Shown here: in pieces, positions 7,153-14,234 of the stretch
How positions within the stretch are numbered: position 1 is the first letter of the stretch
Layout: the number at the start of each line of letters is the position of its first letter
Made by a program: the position numbers and the translations under genes
The notes under the pieces: generated by a model
Told to the model about the DNA's origin: nothing
Databases searched by the model: none
What the model saw: only the letters and a program-made list of their open reading frames with translations
Assembly (NCBI GenBank): GCA_012523405.1
Contig: JAAYIN010000126.1
Coordinates: forward strand, 1 to 64,000
Reading direction: 5' to 3'
Length of the DNA: 64,000 nucleotides
Source: Clostridiales bacterium
Lineage (GTDB): Bacteria; Bacillota; Clostridia; Christensenellales; Aristaeellaceae

Positions 7153-8868
7153 ATGAATTTTGACAATTTACATTTGGTAGAACCGTTGCTTAAGGCTGTA
7201 ACAGCTTGTGGATATGAGGAGCCTACACCTATTCAACGCGAGACAATCCCGCCGGTATTGGCAGGACGCGACGTGCTAGGCTGCGCACAAACTGGAACAG
7301 GCAAGACAGCGGCTTTTGCGTTGCCTATTTTGCAGCGTCTATATACAGAGCGTAAGCAACAGACGGGCAAGCGTGCGATTCGTGCACTTGTTTTAACGCC
7401 CACACGTGAGCTTGCGATGCAAATATATGAGAATTTCCAAGAGTACGGCAAGGGAATGCAATTACGCTCCTGCGTTATTTTTGGCGGCGTGGCACAAAGA
7501 CCACAGACCGAGAACCTAAGACGCGGTGTTGATATTTTGGTTGCTACCCCTGGTCGCTTGTGCGATTTGATCAATCAGGGCTATATTGCGCTTAATCAGT
7601 TGGAAGTGTTTGTACTGGATGAAGCGGATCGTATGCTTGATATGGGCTTCATCACAGACGTGCGCAAAGTCATTGCGCTGCTTCCTGAAAAGAGGCAGAC
7701 ACTCTTGTTCTCTGCGACTATGCCATTTGAAGTAGAGACGCTCGCACTGACAATTCTAAATAATCCTGCAACCGTTAAGGTAGACCCTGTGTCAAGCACG
7801 GTTGATACTATTGACCAGAGCCTATATATGGTTGATAAAATGAATAAAAAGAACCTGCTGGCAGATATTCTTCAGCAGCCAGAAGTGAAGAGTGCATTGG
7901 TCTTTACACGTACAAAGCACGGTGCTGATCGCGTAGTGCGTGATCTCTCCCGTGAAGGCATTAACAGCATGGCGATCCATGGCGATAAGAGCCAAGCTGC
8001 AAGGCAGCAGGCGCTTGCAGATTTCAAGCGCGGCAAGATTCATGTGTTGGTCGCAACAGATATTGCAGCACGCGGTATCGACATCGCAGGGCTGTCTCAT
8101 GTAATCAACTTTGATCTGCCTAACGAACCTGAAGCATATGTTCATCGCATTGGCCGTACAGGTCGCGCTGGCATGGAAGGCATTGCACTGAGCTTTTGCT
8201 GCATTGATGAAATGAAGGACCTTCGCGGCATTGAAAAGCTCGTGGGCAGAAAAATTCCGCGCCTGACAAGCAAATGGCCAATGGGTGTTTTTACCGAAAC
8301 AGTGAAGCAGCCAAGGCAGCCGCGCGCACCTCGCATGGCAGCGGGTGAAGTTCAAAGAACGTATTCAAAGCCCATGCGTTCGTCTAACTCCTTTGGCGAT
8401 CGCAAGCCGAGCAGACCCGCTCAGCCCCGTACACGCACGCAGGGATCAGGCTACCAGACCGATAGGGATGGGATGGGTCAAGCGAGGCCGCAAAGAGCAC
8501 CTCGCGCAAATGCAGTGCAAGGATCAGGTTATCAGCGTGATAGAAATGCTGTGCCTTCCAGTGCGCCAAGGGCTACTCGTACATCTATGCCGCAGGCAAC
8601 CGCTATGAAAGCAACTCCGCTTGAAAGACCTACGCGTACTTCTTCGGTTCGCAAGTCTTCGAGTTTTGACGGAAGCAGCAGAAGTTCATACGGTGCTTCG
8701 CATAGCAGCACGCATAGTGCGGCAAGCGGAAGCACTCATAGCAAAAGCTATGAATCAAATGGTGCAAAACAAAGAACTTATCAGGGCGATAAACCGGCGT
8801 CTGAATCATATGGACATAAGCGTCGTTATCCGCGCCGTCCGCTTGCAACAGGCGAAGATCGCATTTAA
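7153..8868 (+). CDS. DEAD-box ATP-dependent RNA helicase with disordered Arg/Ser-rich tail
   Basis: An RNA helicase of the RhlE/CshA type, likely acting in ribosome assembly, mRNA turnover or cold adaptation. The core (about residues 1-375) shows the Q motif GYEEPTPIQ, Walker A AQTGTGKT, PTRELAMQ, DEAD in VLDEADRM, SAT in LLFSATM, and HRIGRTGR. The last roughly 190 residues are low complexity, rich in Arg, Ser, Gln and Pro, with a loosely repeated GSGYQ-D/RD-R element and RAPRA. Such basic tails usually bind RNA non-specifically. The Shine-Dalgarno sequence is weak (GAATGAAG). No symbol is given because RhlE, CshA and CshB cannot be separated by eye. Confidence 0.93.
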   Translation: MNFDNLHLVEPLLKAVTACGYEEPTPIQRETIPPVLAGRDVLGCAQTGTGKTAAFALPILQRLYTERKQQTGKRAIRALVLTPTRELAMQIYENFQEYGKGMQLRSCVIFGGVAQRPQTENLRRGVDILVATPGRLCDLINQGYIALNQLEVFVLDEADRMLDMGFITDVRKVIALLPEKRQTLLFSATMPFEVETLALTILNNPATVKVDPVSSTVDTIDQSLYMVDKMNKKNLLADILQQPEVKSALVFTRTKHGADRVVRDLSREGINSMAIHGDKSQAARQQALADFKRGKIHVLVATDIAARGIDIAGLSHVINFDLPNEPEAYVHRIGRTGRAGMEGIALSFCCIDEMKDLRGIEKLVGRKIPRLTSKWPMGVFTETVKQPRQPRAPRMAAGEVQRTYSKPMRSSNSFGDRKPSRPAQPRTRTQGSGYQTDRDGMGQARPQRAPRANAVQGSGYQRDRNAVPSSAPRATRTSMPQATAMKATPLERPTRTSSVRKSSSFDGSSRSSYGASHSSTHSAASGSTHSKSYESNGAKQRTYQGDKPASESYGHKRRYPRRPLATGEDRI

Positions 8869-8910
8869 GTGATTCAAATGCAATGGACCTAACAAAAGAA
8901 GGGGCAGTAT

Positions 8911-10281
8911 ATGTCTAAACAGATGAACAGCGATGAAAAGCTGATTTATATGACCCAAACTCCATTGCTCAAGCTTGTGTTTACACTGGCAACACCAACC
9001 ATTATCAGCATGCTGGTCACCTCGTTTTACAATATCGTTGACACCTATTTTGTTGGGCTCATTGGTTCAGCAAGTGCAACAGGTGCGGTTGGTGTTGTTT
9101 TTCCAATGATGGCGATCATGCAGGCTGTAGGGTTCATGTTTGGGCATGGCTCAGGCAACTATATGTCACGTATGCTCGGCGCAGGCGATTCGGAAGATGC
9201 GGAGCGCATGGCGGCAACAGGCTTTTTCAGTGCCTTTTTGATGGGTATTGTCATTATGATCATCGGCTTTATGGCGTCAGATTCAATCGCTGTATTGCTT
9301 GGCGCAACCGATACGATTGCACCATACGCCGCGGAGTACATCACATTCTTGATGCCTAGCGCACCCTTCCTTGTAGCAAGCTTGGTGCTAAACAACCAGC
9401 TACGCTTTCAAGGCAGCGCGTTCTATTCTATGATTGGCATTAGCTGCGGAGCTGTGCTGAACATCGGTCTTGATCCACTATTCATCTTTGTACTGGATAT
9501 GGGCGTGGCAGGTGCAGCACTGGCAACGAGTATTAGCCAGATCGTCAGCTTTTTTGTATTGCTGATTGGCACAAGGCGCGGAAGCAATATTCGCATTAAG
9601 CTGAAGAATTTTACACCGACGCTAGAGAACTTCAAGCAGATTTTTCGCGGCGGCATTCCTTCACTGGCCAGGCAAGGGCTCGCTAGCCTAGCAACCATTT
9701 GCCTCAATCTGGCAGCGGGTGGTTATGGAGATGCTGCCATCGCAGCAATGAGCATTGTAACGCGCATTATGCAAATGACGAACTCTGCTATTATCGGCTT
9801 TGGACAAGGGTTTCAGCCCATTTGCGGCTTTAACTATGGTGCAAAGCAGTATGGACGTGTCCGCGAAGCATTTTGGTTTTGCGTGAAGGTTTGCTTTGTG
9901 ATTTTGCTAATCCTCTCGATTGCAGTCATTATATTTGCACCACAGCTTGTTGGTATGCTCATTAAAGACAACCCTGAGGTTAGTGAAATAGGCGCGCTGG
10001 CGCTTAGGCTTCAGTGCATATTCCTACCATTGTTCGCCTTTGTCATTATGGCAAACATGATGCTTCAAACCATGGGCATTGCGGGAAAAGCGACGCTCAT
10101 TGCGATTTCAAGGCAAGGCTTGTTCTTTATTCCAACGGTGTTTATTCTCGAGAAGTTTTTCGGACTACTCGGCATTCAGATGAGTCAGTCGGTGGCGGAT
10201 GTTCTATCGCTCATGCTTGCCATCCCATTGACACTCTCTGTACTTCGTGATCTTAAAGACAAAGAAGCTGCTCTGAAGTAA
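8911..10281 (+). CDS. MATE-family multidrug/solute efflux transporter
   Basis: A polytopic inner-membrane antiporter of the MATE family with about 12 predicted helices over 456 residues. It opens with the family pattern PTIISMLVTSFYNIVDTYFVG and an internally duplicated six-helix layout; the second half contains IIGFGQGFQPICGFNYGA, a characteristic MATE stretch. The substrate cannot be read from sequence. AGAAGGGG precedes the ATG. It ends in a strong terminator (10298-10347), so it closes the transcript that begins upstream. It is unlikely to be the lipid flippase seen at 42922-44220, which belongs to the SpoVB branch. Confidence 0.92.
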   Translation: MSKQMNSDEKLIYMTQTPLLKLVFTLATPTIISMLVTSFYNIVDTYFVGLIGSASATGAVGVVFPMMAIMQAVGFMFGHGSGNYMSRMLGAGDSEDAERMAATGFFSAFLMGIVIMIIGFMASDSIAVLLGATDTIAPYAAEYITFLMPSAPFLVASLVLNNQLRFQGSAFYSMIGISCGAVLNIGLDPLFIFVLDMGVAGAALATSISQIVSFFVLLIGTRRGSNIRIKLKNFTPTLENFKQIFRGGIPSLARQGLASLATICLNLAAGGYGDAAIAAMSIVTRIMQMTNSAIIGFGQGFQPICGFNYGAKQYGRVREAFWFCVKVCFVILLILSIAVIIFAPQLVGMLIKDNPEVSEIGALALRLQCIFLPLFAFVIMANMMLQTMGIAGKATLIAISRQGLFFIPTVFILEKFFGLLGIQMSQSVADVLSLMLAIPLTLSVLRDLKDKEAALK

Positions 10282-10297
10282 AACCGTGAATCAAATC

Positions 10298-10347
10298 AAA
10301 AGCAAGACAACATTTTTTTAGTAAAAGAATGAGGTCTTGCTTTTTTA
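10298..10347 (+). terminator. Rho-independent terminator after the MATE gene
   Basis: An 11-base stem (AAAAGCAAGAC at 10298-10308 with GTCTTGCTTTT at 10334-10344) encloses a 25-base loop and runs into a T-tract. It separates the first gene block from the spoVM-containing block. Confidence 0.88.
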
Positions 10348-10360
10348 TATGCCTTGGACT

Positions 10361-10389
10361 GCACATTTTTGAGTTCTTGTGCATACAAT
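10361..10389 (+). promoter_or_regulatory. Candidate sigma-E (mother-cell sporulation) promoter
   Basis: CATACAAT at 10382-10389 equals the sigma-E -10 consensus, and GCACATTT at 10361-10368 resembles its -35 element with 13 bases between. No good sigma-A promoter with 16-18 base spacing is seen here. In Bacillus subtilis spoVM is a sigma-E gene, which fits the spoVM candidate about 220 bases downstream. The -35 match is imperfect. Confidence 0.5.
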
Positions 10390-10460
10390 GATAACAAGTG
10401 AGGTGATTTGGCATGCCAAGGTCTTTTGAGAAATGCTACCCGTCAGGAGGCAATACAATA

Positions 10461-10607
10461 ATGATGATTGCAGGCTATGCGCTTGTGATTGTCGGGATCA
10501 TCTTGCTGTTTGTCTGCATACCGTACTGGGCGTGGTTAGCGCTTCTGGGGGTAGGATTGATGATCGCCGGTGTGTTGCTACTTAGAATCAGTAAGGCTTG
10601 GAGGTGA
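10461..10607 (+). CDS. Small two-helix membrane protein, function unknown
   Basis: Starting at ATG 10461, after AGGAGG at 10445-10450, the product is about 48 residues, nearly all hydrophobic: one helix (IAGYALVIVGIILLFV), a short turn with Pro-Tyr-Trp, a second helix (ALLGVGLMIAGVLLL) and a basic end. An alternative in-frame ATG at 10413 has its own GAGGTG and would add 16 residues. It lies between a sigma-E-like promoter and spoVM, five bases before the spoVM start, so it is probably co-expressed in the mother cell. I do not recognise the family. Confidence 0.68.
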   Translation: MMIAGYALVIVGIILLFVCIPYWAWLALLGVGLMIAGVLLLRISKAWR

Positions 10608-10612
10608 CGCAA

Positions 10613-10696
10613 ATGTCAGTGAAGATGATCTGTGTGAGAGCACCACGATTTTTAAGCGGGTTTCTCAAGCTCTTTATTCGTAAGCAGAACAAATGA
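10613..10696 (+). CDS. spoVM: Stage V sporulation protein SpoVM (27 residues)
   Basis: SpoVM is a tiny amphipathic helix that recognises the convex forespore membrane and anchors the SpoIVA coat basement layer. The encoded peptide carries VRAPRFLSGFLKLFIRKQ. This matches the SpoVM pattern (basic-x-Pro-basic-Phe-Leu-x-Gly followed by a hydrophobic/basic amphipathic helix), including the proline that breaks the helix. The length of 27 residues equals the family norm of about 26. GGAGGTG at 10600-10606 with six bases of spacing gives a strong ribosome-binding site. The gene is below usual gene-finder limits. It ends exactly where the convergent spoVAE gene ends. The call rests on pattern recognition, but size, ribosome-binding site, neighbours and the candidate promoter agree. 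Confidence 0.8.
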   Translation: MSVKMICVRAPRFLSGFLKLFIRKQNK

Positions 10697-11062
10697 TTAC
10701 TTGGCTTTGGGCTTAAAGACAAGCGCGACCAAGGTGCCAAAAAAGATAGCAGCAGCGATACCACCGGCGGTTGCAGCAAGACCGCCCGTGAAAGCACCGA
10801 TCAATCCACTTTCCTGCACGCTGAATATGACACCTTGGCATAGCGCATGCCCAAAGCCCGTGAGCGGTACGGTTGCGCCGGCGCCTGCAAAACTAACGAT
10901 GGGACCATAAAGTCCAACTGCACTGAGCAAGACACCTGCAACGATATAGCAAACGAGGATGCGTGCAGGGGATAGCTTGGTTTTCAGTACCAATAATTCA
11001 CCGAATGTGCAGATGAGTCCACCTACCAGAAATGCCTTGAGATACATCAATGCTATGGTCAT
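10697..11062 (-). CDS. spoVAE: Stage V sporulation protein AE (SpoVAE)
   Basis: A small integral membrane component of the SpoVA channel that moves dipicolinic acid into the forespore and releases it at germination. The 121-residue product has about four hydrophobic helices (LKAFLVGGLICTFGELLV, ILVCYIVAGVLLSAVGLYG, then the glycine-rich VSFAGAGATVPLTGFGHAL). The VGGLIC start and the AGA-PLTGF motif are shared with SpoVAC, as expected for these paralogues. Its start overlaps the end of spoVAD by four bases. It is the last gene of the operon and abuts spoVM tail to tail with no spacer. Confidence 0.94.
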   Translation of the reverse strand: MTIALMYLKAFLVGGLICTFGELLVLKTKLSPARILVCYIVAGVLLSAVGLYGPIVSFAGAGATVPLTGFGHALCQGVIFSVQESGLIGAFTGGLAATAGGIAAAIFFGTLVALVFKPKAK

Positions 11063-12102
11063 GATTTCCTACCTCCCATCGGACTTTCAAGCACGACAGC
11101 ATGTGCGATCCCGGGGATGCTTTCACCTTGCAAACTGCTTGTGGTACTCATAAGAGCGCCAGTCGCCATGAATATAACGCGCCTTAGCTCACCGCTTTGC
11201 AGCTTTGGGAGGATGTGCGCATTAAGCACGGTTGCGCTGCAGCCGCATCCGCTGCCGCCAGCATGTGTATCCTGCTTTTCACGGTCAAAAATCAGAAGAC
11301 CGCAGTCCACATACTTCTCTGGACTCAGAGGCATGCGCTGTTCGCGCATGAGTTGTACCAAAAGATCATAGCCAACCTGCGCTAAATCGCCTGTGATGAT
11401 TAAATCATAATCGTTGGGCGTTGTTTTTGTATCTGCCAGTAAAGCCAAAAGGGTATCTGCGGCGGCAGGTGCCATAGCAGCGCCCATGTTGTTAGCATCT
11501 GTGATGCCAAGATCGATGACTCGACCCATGCAGATATGCGTAATATGCGCTAATGGCGGCGATTTTGGGGCATTGCTAAGAAGGGTTGCGCCTGCACCCG
11601 TCACAGTCCACTGAGCAGTTGGTGTACGCTGTGAACCAAATTCAAGAGGGAAACGATATTGCCTCTCTGCAGTGCAAAAGTGACTGCTTGCTGCGCAAAC
11701 GACCTCATCCGCATGTCCGCCATCCAGCAGCATACCGCCAATGCAGAGGCTCTCTGCCATTGTGGAACAAGCACCATATAGACCCACAAAGGGAATGCCG
11801 AGCTCTCTTGCAGAAAAAGAAGCAGTGATGATCTGATTGAGCAGGTCGCCGCCAAGCAAAAATTGTACGTCTTCGGGCTTTGAGCTACCTTTGGTGATGG
11901 CGAGATTAATCGCATCTAAATAGAGCTGCTTTTCTGCCAGCTCGAAGCTCTCTTGACCATACAGCTCATCGCTTGCAATGAAATCAAAATCAGCGGCAAG
12001 AGGACCTTCGCCTTCCTTGTTACCCACAAAGGCGGCATTGCCACAGAGCGCTGGACGAAGCGGCAACTCAATGGTTTGTTGACCAATGCGTTTATTTGGC
12101 AT
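11059..12102 (-). CDS. spoVAD: Stage V sporulation protein AD (SpoVAD)
   Basis: SpoVAD has a thiolase-like fold and binds dipicolinic acid on the outer face of the spore inner membrane. The 347-residue protein begins MPNKRIGQQTIELPLRPAL, contains the family segments FVGLYGACSTMAESL and HFCTAERQYRFPLEFG, and ends in a thiolase-like region (HAGGSGCGCSATVLNAHILP). AGGAGG lies nine bases before the ATG on the minus strand. It is the middle gene of spoVAC-AD-AE; the lack of AA, AB and AF genes is usual for many Clostridia. Confidence 0.96.
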   Translation of the reverse strand: MPNKRIGQQTIELPLRPALCGNAAFVGNKEGEGPLAADFDFIASDELYGQESFELAEKQLYLDAINLAITKGSSKPEDVQFLLGGDLLNQIITASFSARELGIPFVGLYGACSTMAESLCIGGMLLDGGHADEVVCAASSHFCTAERQYRFPLEFGSQRTPTAQWTVTGAGATLLSNAPKSPPLAHITHICMGRVIDLGITDANNMGAAMAPAAADTLLALLADTKTTPNDYDLIITGDLAQVGYDLLVQLMREQRMPLSPEKYVDCGLLIFDREKQDTHAGGSGCGCSATVLNAHILPKLQSGELRRVIFMATGALMSTTSSLQGESIPGIAHAVVLESPMGGRKS

Positions 12103-12122
12103 GATGTATTTCCTCCTTGCGC

Positions 12123-12581
12123 TTAATGAATAAACAATGCATAAATGACACCAACGATCACAGATAATCCAACGCCATAGACAAGCACAGGTCCGGCGAT
12201 GGTGAATAGTTTTGCGCCAAGCCCTAAAATCAAGCCCTCACGCCGAAACTCCAGAGCGGGGGAGACCACTGCATTGGCAAAGCCTGTAATGGGCACGAAT
12301 GAACCTGCACCGGCATACTGCCCGATCTTATCAAAAACGCCAATTCCCGTGAGCAGGGCAGTCGTAAAGATCAGCACAATGCTGCACAAGCTTCCGGCAT
12401 CACGCACGGACATGTCCAGAAAATGGATACCAATATCCATAATGCCCTGACCAATGGTGCAAATGAGCCCACCCACCCAAAAGGAACGAAGCAAGCATGT
12501 TTTCATGTCGGATGGCGGAGAATATCGATCTGTCAGCTGATTATAATGGGTGGGATCAGTATGTAAGCGCTGTTTATTCAT
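12123..12581 (-). CDS. spoVAC: Stage V sporulation protein AC (SpoVAC)
   Basis: A mechanosensitive-type membrane subunit of the SpoVA channel. The hydrophobic core shows SFWVGGLICTIGQ, then FTTALLTGIGVFDKIGQYAGAGSFVPITGFANAV in segments, typical of the family, with about five helices. I start at minus-strand ATG 12581 because GGAGG is eight bases upstream and gives about 152 residues, matching the usual 150. A longer reading from 12656 lacks a ribosome-binding site. The start overlaps the stop of a 46-codon frame by eight bases, implying coupling. Confidence 0.94.
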   Translation of the reverse strand: MNKQRLHTDPTHYNQLTDRYSPPSDMKTCLLRSFWVGGLICTIGQGIMDIGIHFLDMSVRDAGSLCSIVLIFTTALLTGIGVFDKIGQYAGAGSFVPITGFANAVVSPALEFRREGLILGLGAKLFTIAGPVLVYGVGLSVIVGVIYALFIH

Positions 12582-12714
12582 CAATCTCTCCTCCGTTTGC
12601 ATTGGGCCTTTCGTGATGAGTCGTTGATCCTGCTTTGATATAAATCTCTCGCTCACCCGGACGTGGATGATGGGAAAGATCAGAAGGAATCATTTGTTGA
12701 TGTTTCATGGTCAT
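12574..12714 (-). CDS. 46-residue His-rich small protein upstream of spoVAC, unknown function
   Basis: A short frame from minus-strand ATG 12714 (or 12708) follows AAGGAAGTGG and ends inside the spoVAC start, so the SpoVAC ribosome-binding site lies in its last codons. The product is hydrophilic, with several His and Pro residues (SDLSHHPRPGEREIYIKAG), and has no membrane segment. The tight coupling suggests it is the first gene of the spoVA operon, or a leader. The family is not recognised; it could be fortuitous, but no other gene explains this stretch. Confidence 0.45.
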   Translation of the reverse strand: MTMKHQQMIPSDLSHHPRPGEREIYIKAGSTTHHERPNANGGEIDE

Positions 12715-12753
12715 AATTCCACTTCCTTTACCATGCGAGTATGCCATGATAAC

Positions 12754-12786
12754 AAAAAAACTATGCAGCTTATTGGGCTGCATAGT
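12754..12786 (-). terminator. Intrinsic terminator-like hairpin in the spoVA/mntP divergent region
   Basis: On the minus strand a perfect 10-base stem (12777-12786 with 12760-12769, ACTATGCAGC pairing) with a seven-base loop is followed by seven Ts. No minus-strand gene lies upstream of it, only the divergent mntP promoter, so it may insulate spoVA from antisense reading or act as a leader attenuator. Confidence 0.7.
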
Positions 12787-12816
12787 ATGGTGCGTGCATA
12801 TGATTAAAATGGAATG

Positions 12817-12845
12817 TTGACAGCATGGCGCGGATGCGGTAAAAT
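12817..12845 (+). promoter_or_regulatory. Sigma-A promoter of mntP
   Basis: TTGACA at 12817-12822 and TAAAAT at 12840-12845 are separated by exactly 17 bases, a near-consensus vegetative promoter. It would start transcription about 40 bases before the mntP ATG, leaving too little leader for a manganese riboswitch. Confidence 0.82.
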
Positions 12846-12890
12846 AAGGATTCAACTCTTACGAAAAAACATTTTGGGGTGTATAAAAGA

Positions 12891-13460
12891 ATGGAATTGG
12901 TATTGGTTGCAATTGGTCTTTCAATGGACGCATTTGCAGTTGCGCTATGCAAAGGTTTGGGAATGAAAAAGTTAAACCTTGTGCACGCAGCAGTAATTGC
13001 ATTGTTTTTCGGCGTTTTTCAGAGCATCATGCCTCTGATTGGCTGGTTTTTAGGAACACAATTCGAGGCGATTATCACACCGATTGATCATTGGATTGCG
13101 TTTGTACTGCTGGGCTATATCGGCGGTAAAATGATATGGGATGCGTTCCATGAAAAAGACGACGAGCTCGATTGCAAAATCGAGCAAACTCTGAACTATA
13201 AAGAGCTGTTCGTGCTTGCGATTGCAACGAGCATTGATGCACTCGCTGTTGGCATTACACTATCAGCCTTTATCACAACCAGCATTGGTGTAGCCGTTAC
13301 GCTCATTGGTGTGATTACCTTTGCACTTTCCTTTGTCGGCGTGTGGATTGGCAATAAATTCGGCACTCGTTTTCAGAAAAAAACCGAAGTGTTTGGCGGC
13401 GTAGTGCTGATTTTAATTGGCACAAAAGTGCTGCTTGAGCATTTGAAAATACTAGGATAA
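12891..13460 (+). CDS. mntP: Manganese efflux pump MntP
   Basis: A small six-helix exporter that protects against excess manganese. The two internally repeated signature segments are visible, AIGLSMDAFAVALCKGL near the N-terminus and ATSIDALAVGITLS in the second half, each with the membrane Asp that binds Mn(II). I choose ATG 12891, nine bases after GGGGTG, which gives 189 residues, the family norm; an in-frame GTG at 12879 is possible. It converges on and overlaps the zinc-ribbon gene by nine bases. Confidence 0.94.
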   Translation: MELVLVAIGLSMDAFAVALCKGLGMKKLNLVHAAVIALFFGVFQSIMPLIGWFLGTQFEAIITPIDHWIAFVLLGYIGGKMIWDAFHEKDDELDCKIEQTLNYKELFVLAIATSIDALAVGITLSAFITTSIGVAVTLIGVITFALSFVGVWIGNKFGTRFQKKTEVFGGVVLILIGTKVLLEHLKILG

Positions 13461-13673
13461 TGACGAATCATCTGTCTCGTCATCGGCAGGACTGTTAAAG
13501 TTTGGTTGAAACCAATCTGTGCTTTTGAGCTCTTTTAGCTGATCACGCGAGATGATGGTGTTTGTACCCAAACAAGCATTGCATCGATAATTGCAATGCG
13601 GGCATACACAGGCTTGCCCATCGGTTTCGGATTGAACCATATATCCTTGACAATGCGGACATCCACAGCGCAT
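13452..13673 (-). CDS. Small zinc-ribbon protein, function unknown
   Basis: A 73-residue protein with three cysteine pairs in its first half (CGCPHC, CVCPHC and CNAC), an arrangement expected to bind one or two zinc ions. An acidic C-terminus (ADDETDDSS) follows. GGAGGG precedes the minus-strand ATG. There is no nucleic-acid-binding or enzymatic motif beyond the ribbon, so a regulatory or scaffold role is only a guess. It runs convergent to mntP, overlapping by nine bases. Confidence 0.75.
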   Translation of the reverse strand: MRCGCPHCQGYMVQSETDGQACVCPHCNYRCNACLGTNTIISRDQLKELKSTDWFQPNFNSPADDETDDSSLS

Positions 13674-13771
13674 AATAAATCCCTCCTATATACCAATTTA
13701 TTCTATCACAGCATATGGCGAAATGCAAAAGACAATCAACATTGCAGTCAGGATTTACTTTGGAGGTAACG

Positions 13772-14167
13772 ATGCAAAACAAGAAGAAAACTGCGGTTTT
13801 GGCAATGCTTCTGGTCAGCTTGCTGCTCTTTGCAGGCTGCAAGCAAAACCCATCGGAGGAGCAATTGTTTTCAAAGCTTATTGCGCATTTTGAAGACCGA
13901 GGATATCCATGCGATAAGATCCCGCTCGCGCAAAGCACAGAAACAATGGATGTTCCGATCGCGGATGCGAGCAGTTGGTATTTGTGCACAATGGGGCAAG
14001 AACAAGTGCTTATCTATTTTGATGAAAGCAACCGCGCAGATTATCTTGCAAGCCAGATCGATCAAGAACAATATGGACATGTTGCGACCTATGGTCTTCG
14101 CTTTATTGTGAATTACCGCGGAGAGGACGCAGGGATTCTGGAAGCAATGGATGCAATGCCGTCCTAA
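13772..14167 (+). CDS. Predicted lipoprotein, function unknown
   Basis: A 131-residue secreted protein with a lipoprotein signal: basic start, hydrophobic core, then LFAGC around residue 21-25, so it should be lipidated at that Cys and held on the outer face of the membrane. The mature part is small and acidic, with DRGYPCDKIPLAQ and a single further Cys, and shows no catalytic motif. ATG 13772 follows GGAGG with five bases of spacing; an upstream in-frame ATG at 13715 lacks one. It is followed by a two-way terminator. Confidence 0.78.
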   Translation: MQNKKKTAVLAMLLVSLLLFAGCKQNPSEEQLFSKLIAHFEDRGYPCDKIPLAQSTETMDVPIADASSWYLCTMGQEQVLIYFDESNRADYLASQIDQEQYGHVATYGLRFIVNYRGEDAGILEAMDAMPS

Positions 14168-14187
14168 ATGACGAAGCATATCATGAT

Positions 14188-14230
14188 AAAACCGCTTATC
14201 CACACAGCTGATGTGAGATAAGCGGTTTTT
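14188..14230. terminator. Bidirectional intrinsic terminator
   Basis: A 13-base perfect stem (AAAACCGCTTATC at 14188-14200 with its inverse at 14217-14229) has T-runs on both strands. It separates the plus-strand lipoprotein gene from the minus-strand pseudouridine synthase gene that ends at 14235. Confidence 0.88.
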
Positions 14231-14234
14231 GCTA

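Noticed and set aside
12783-12789. CATACTA on the minus strand as a sigma-G -10 element for spoVA
   Set aside because: No matching -35 element was found at the required distance, and transcription would begin inside the terminator-like hairpin.
12846-12890. A manganese riboswitch (yybP-ykoY type) before mntP
   Set aside because: The predicted leader is only about 40 bases and none of the conserved sequences of that riboswitch are seen.
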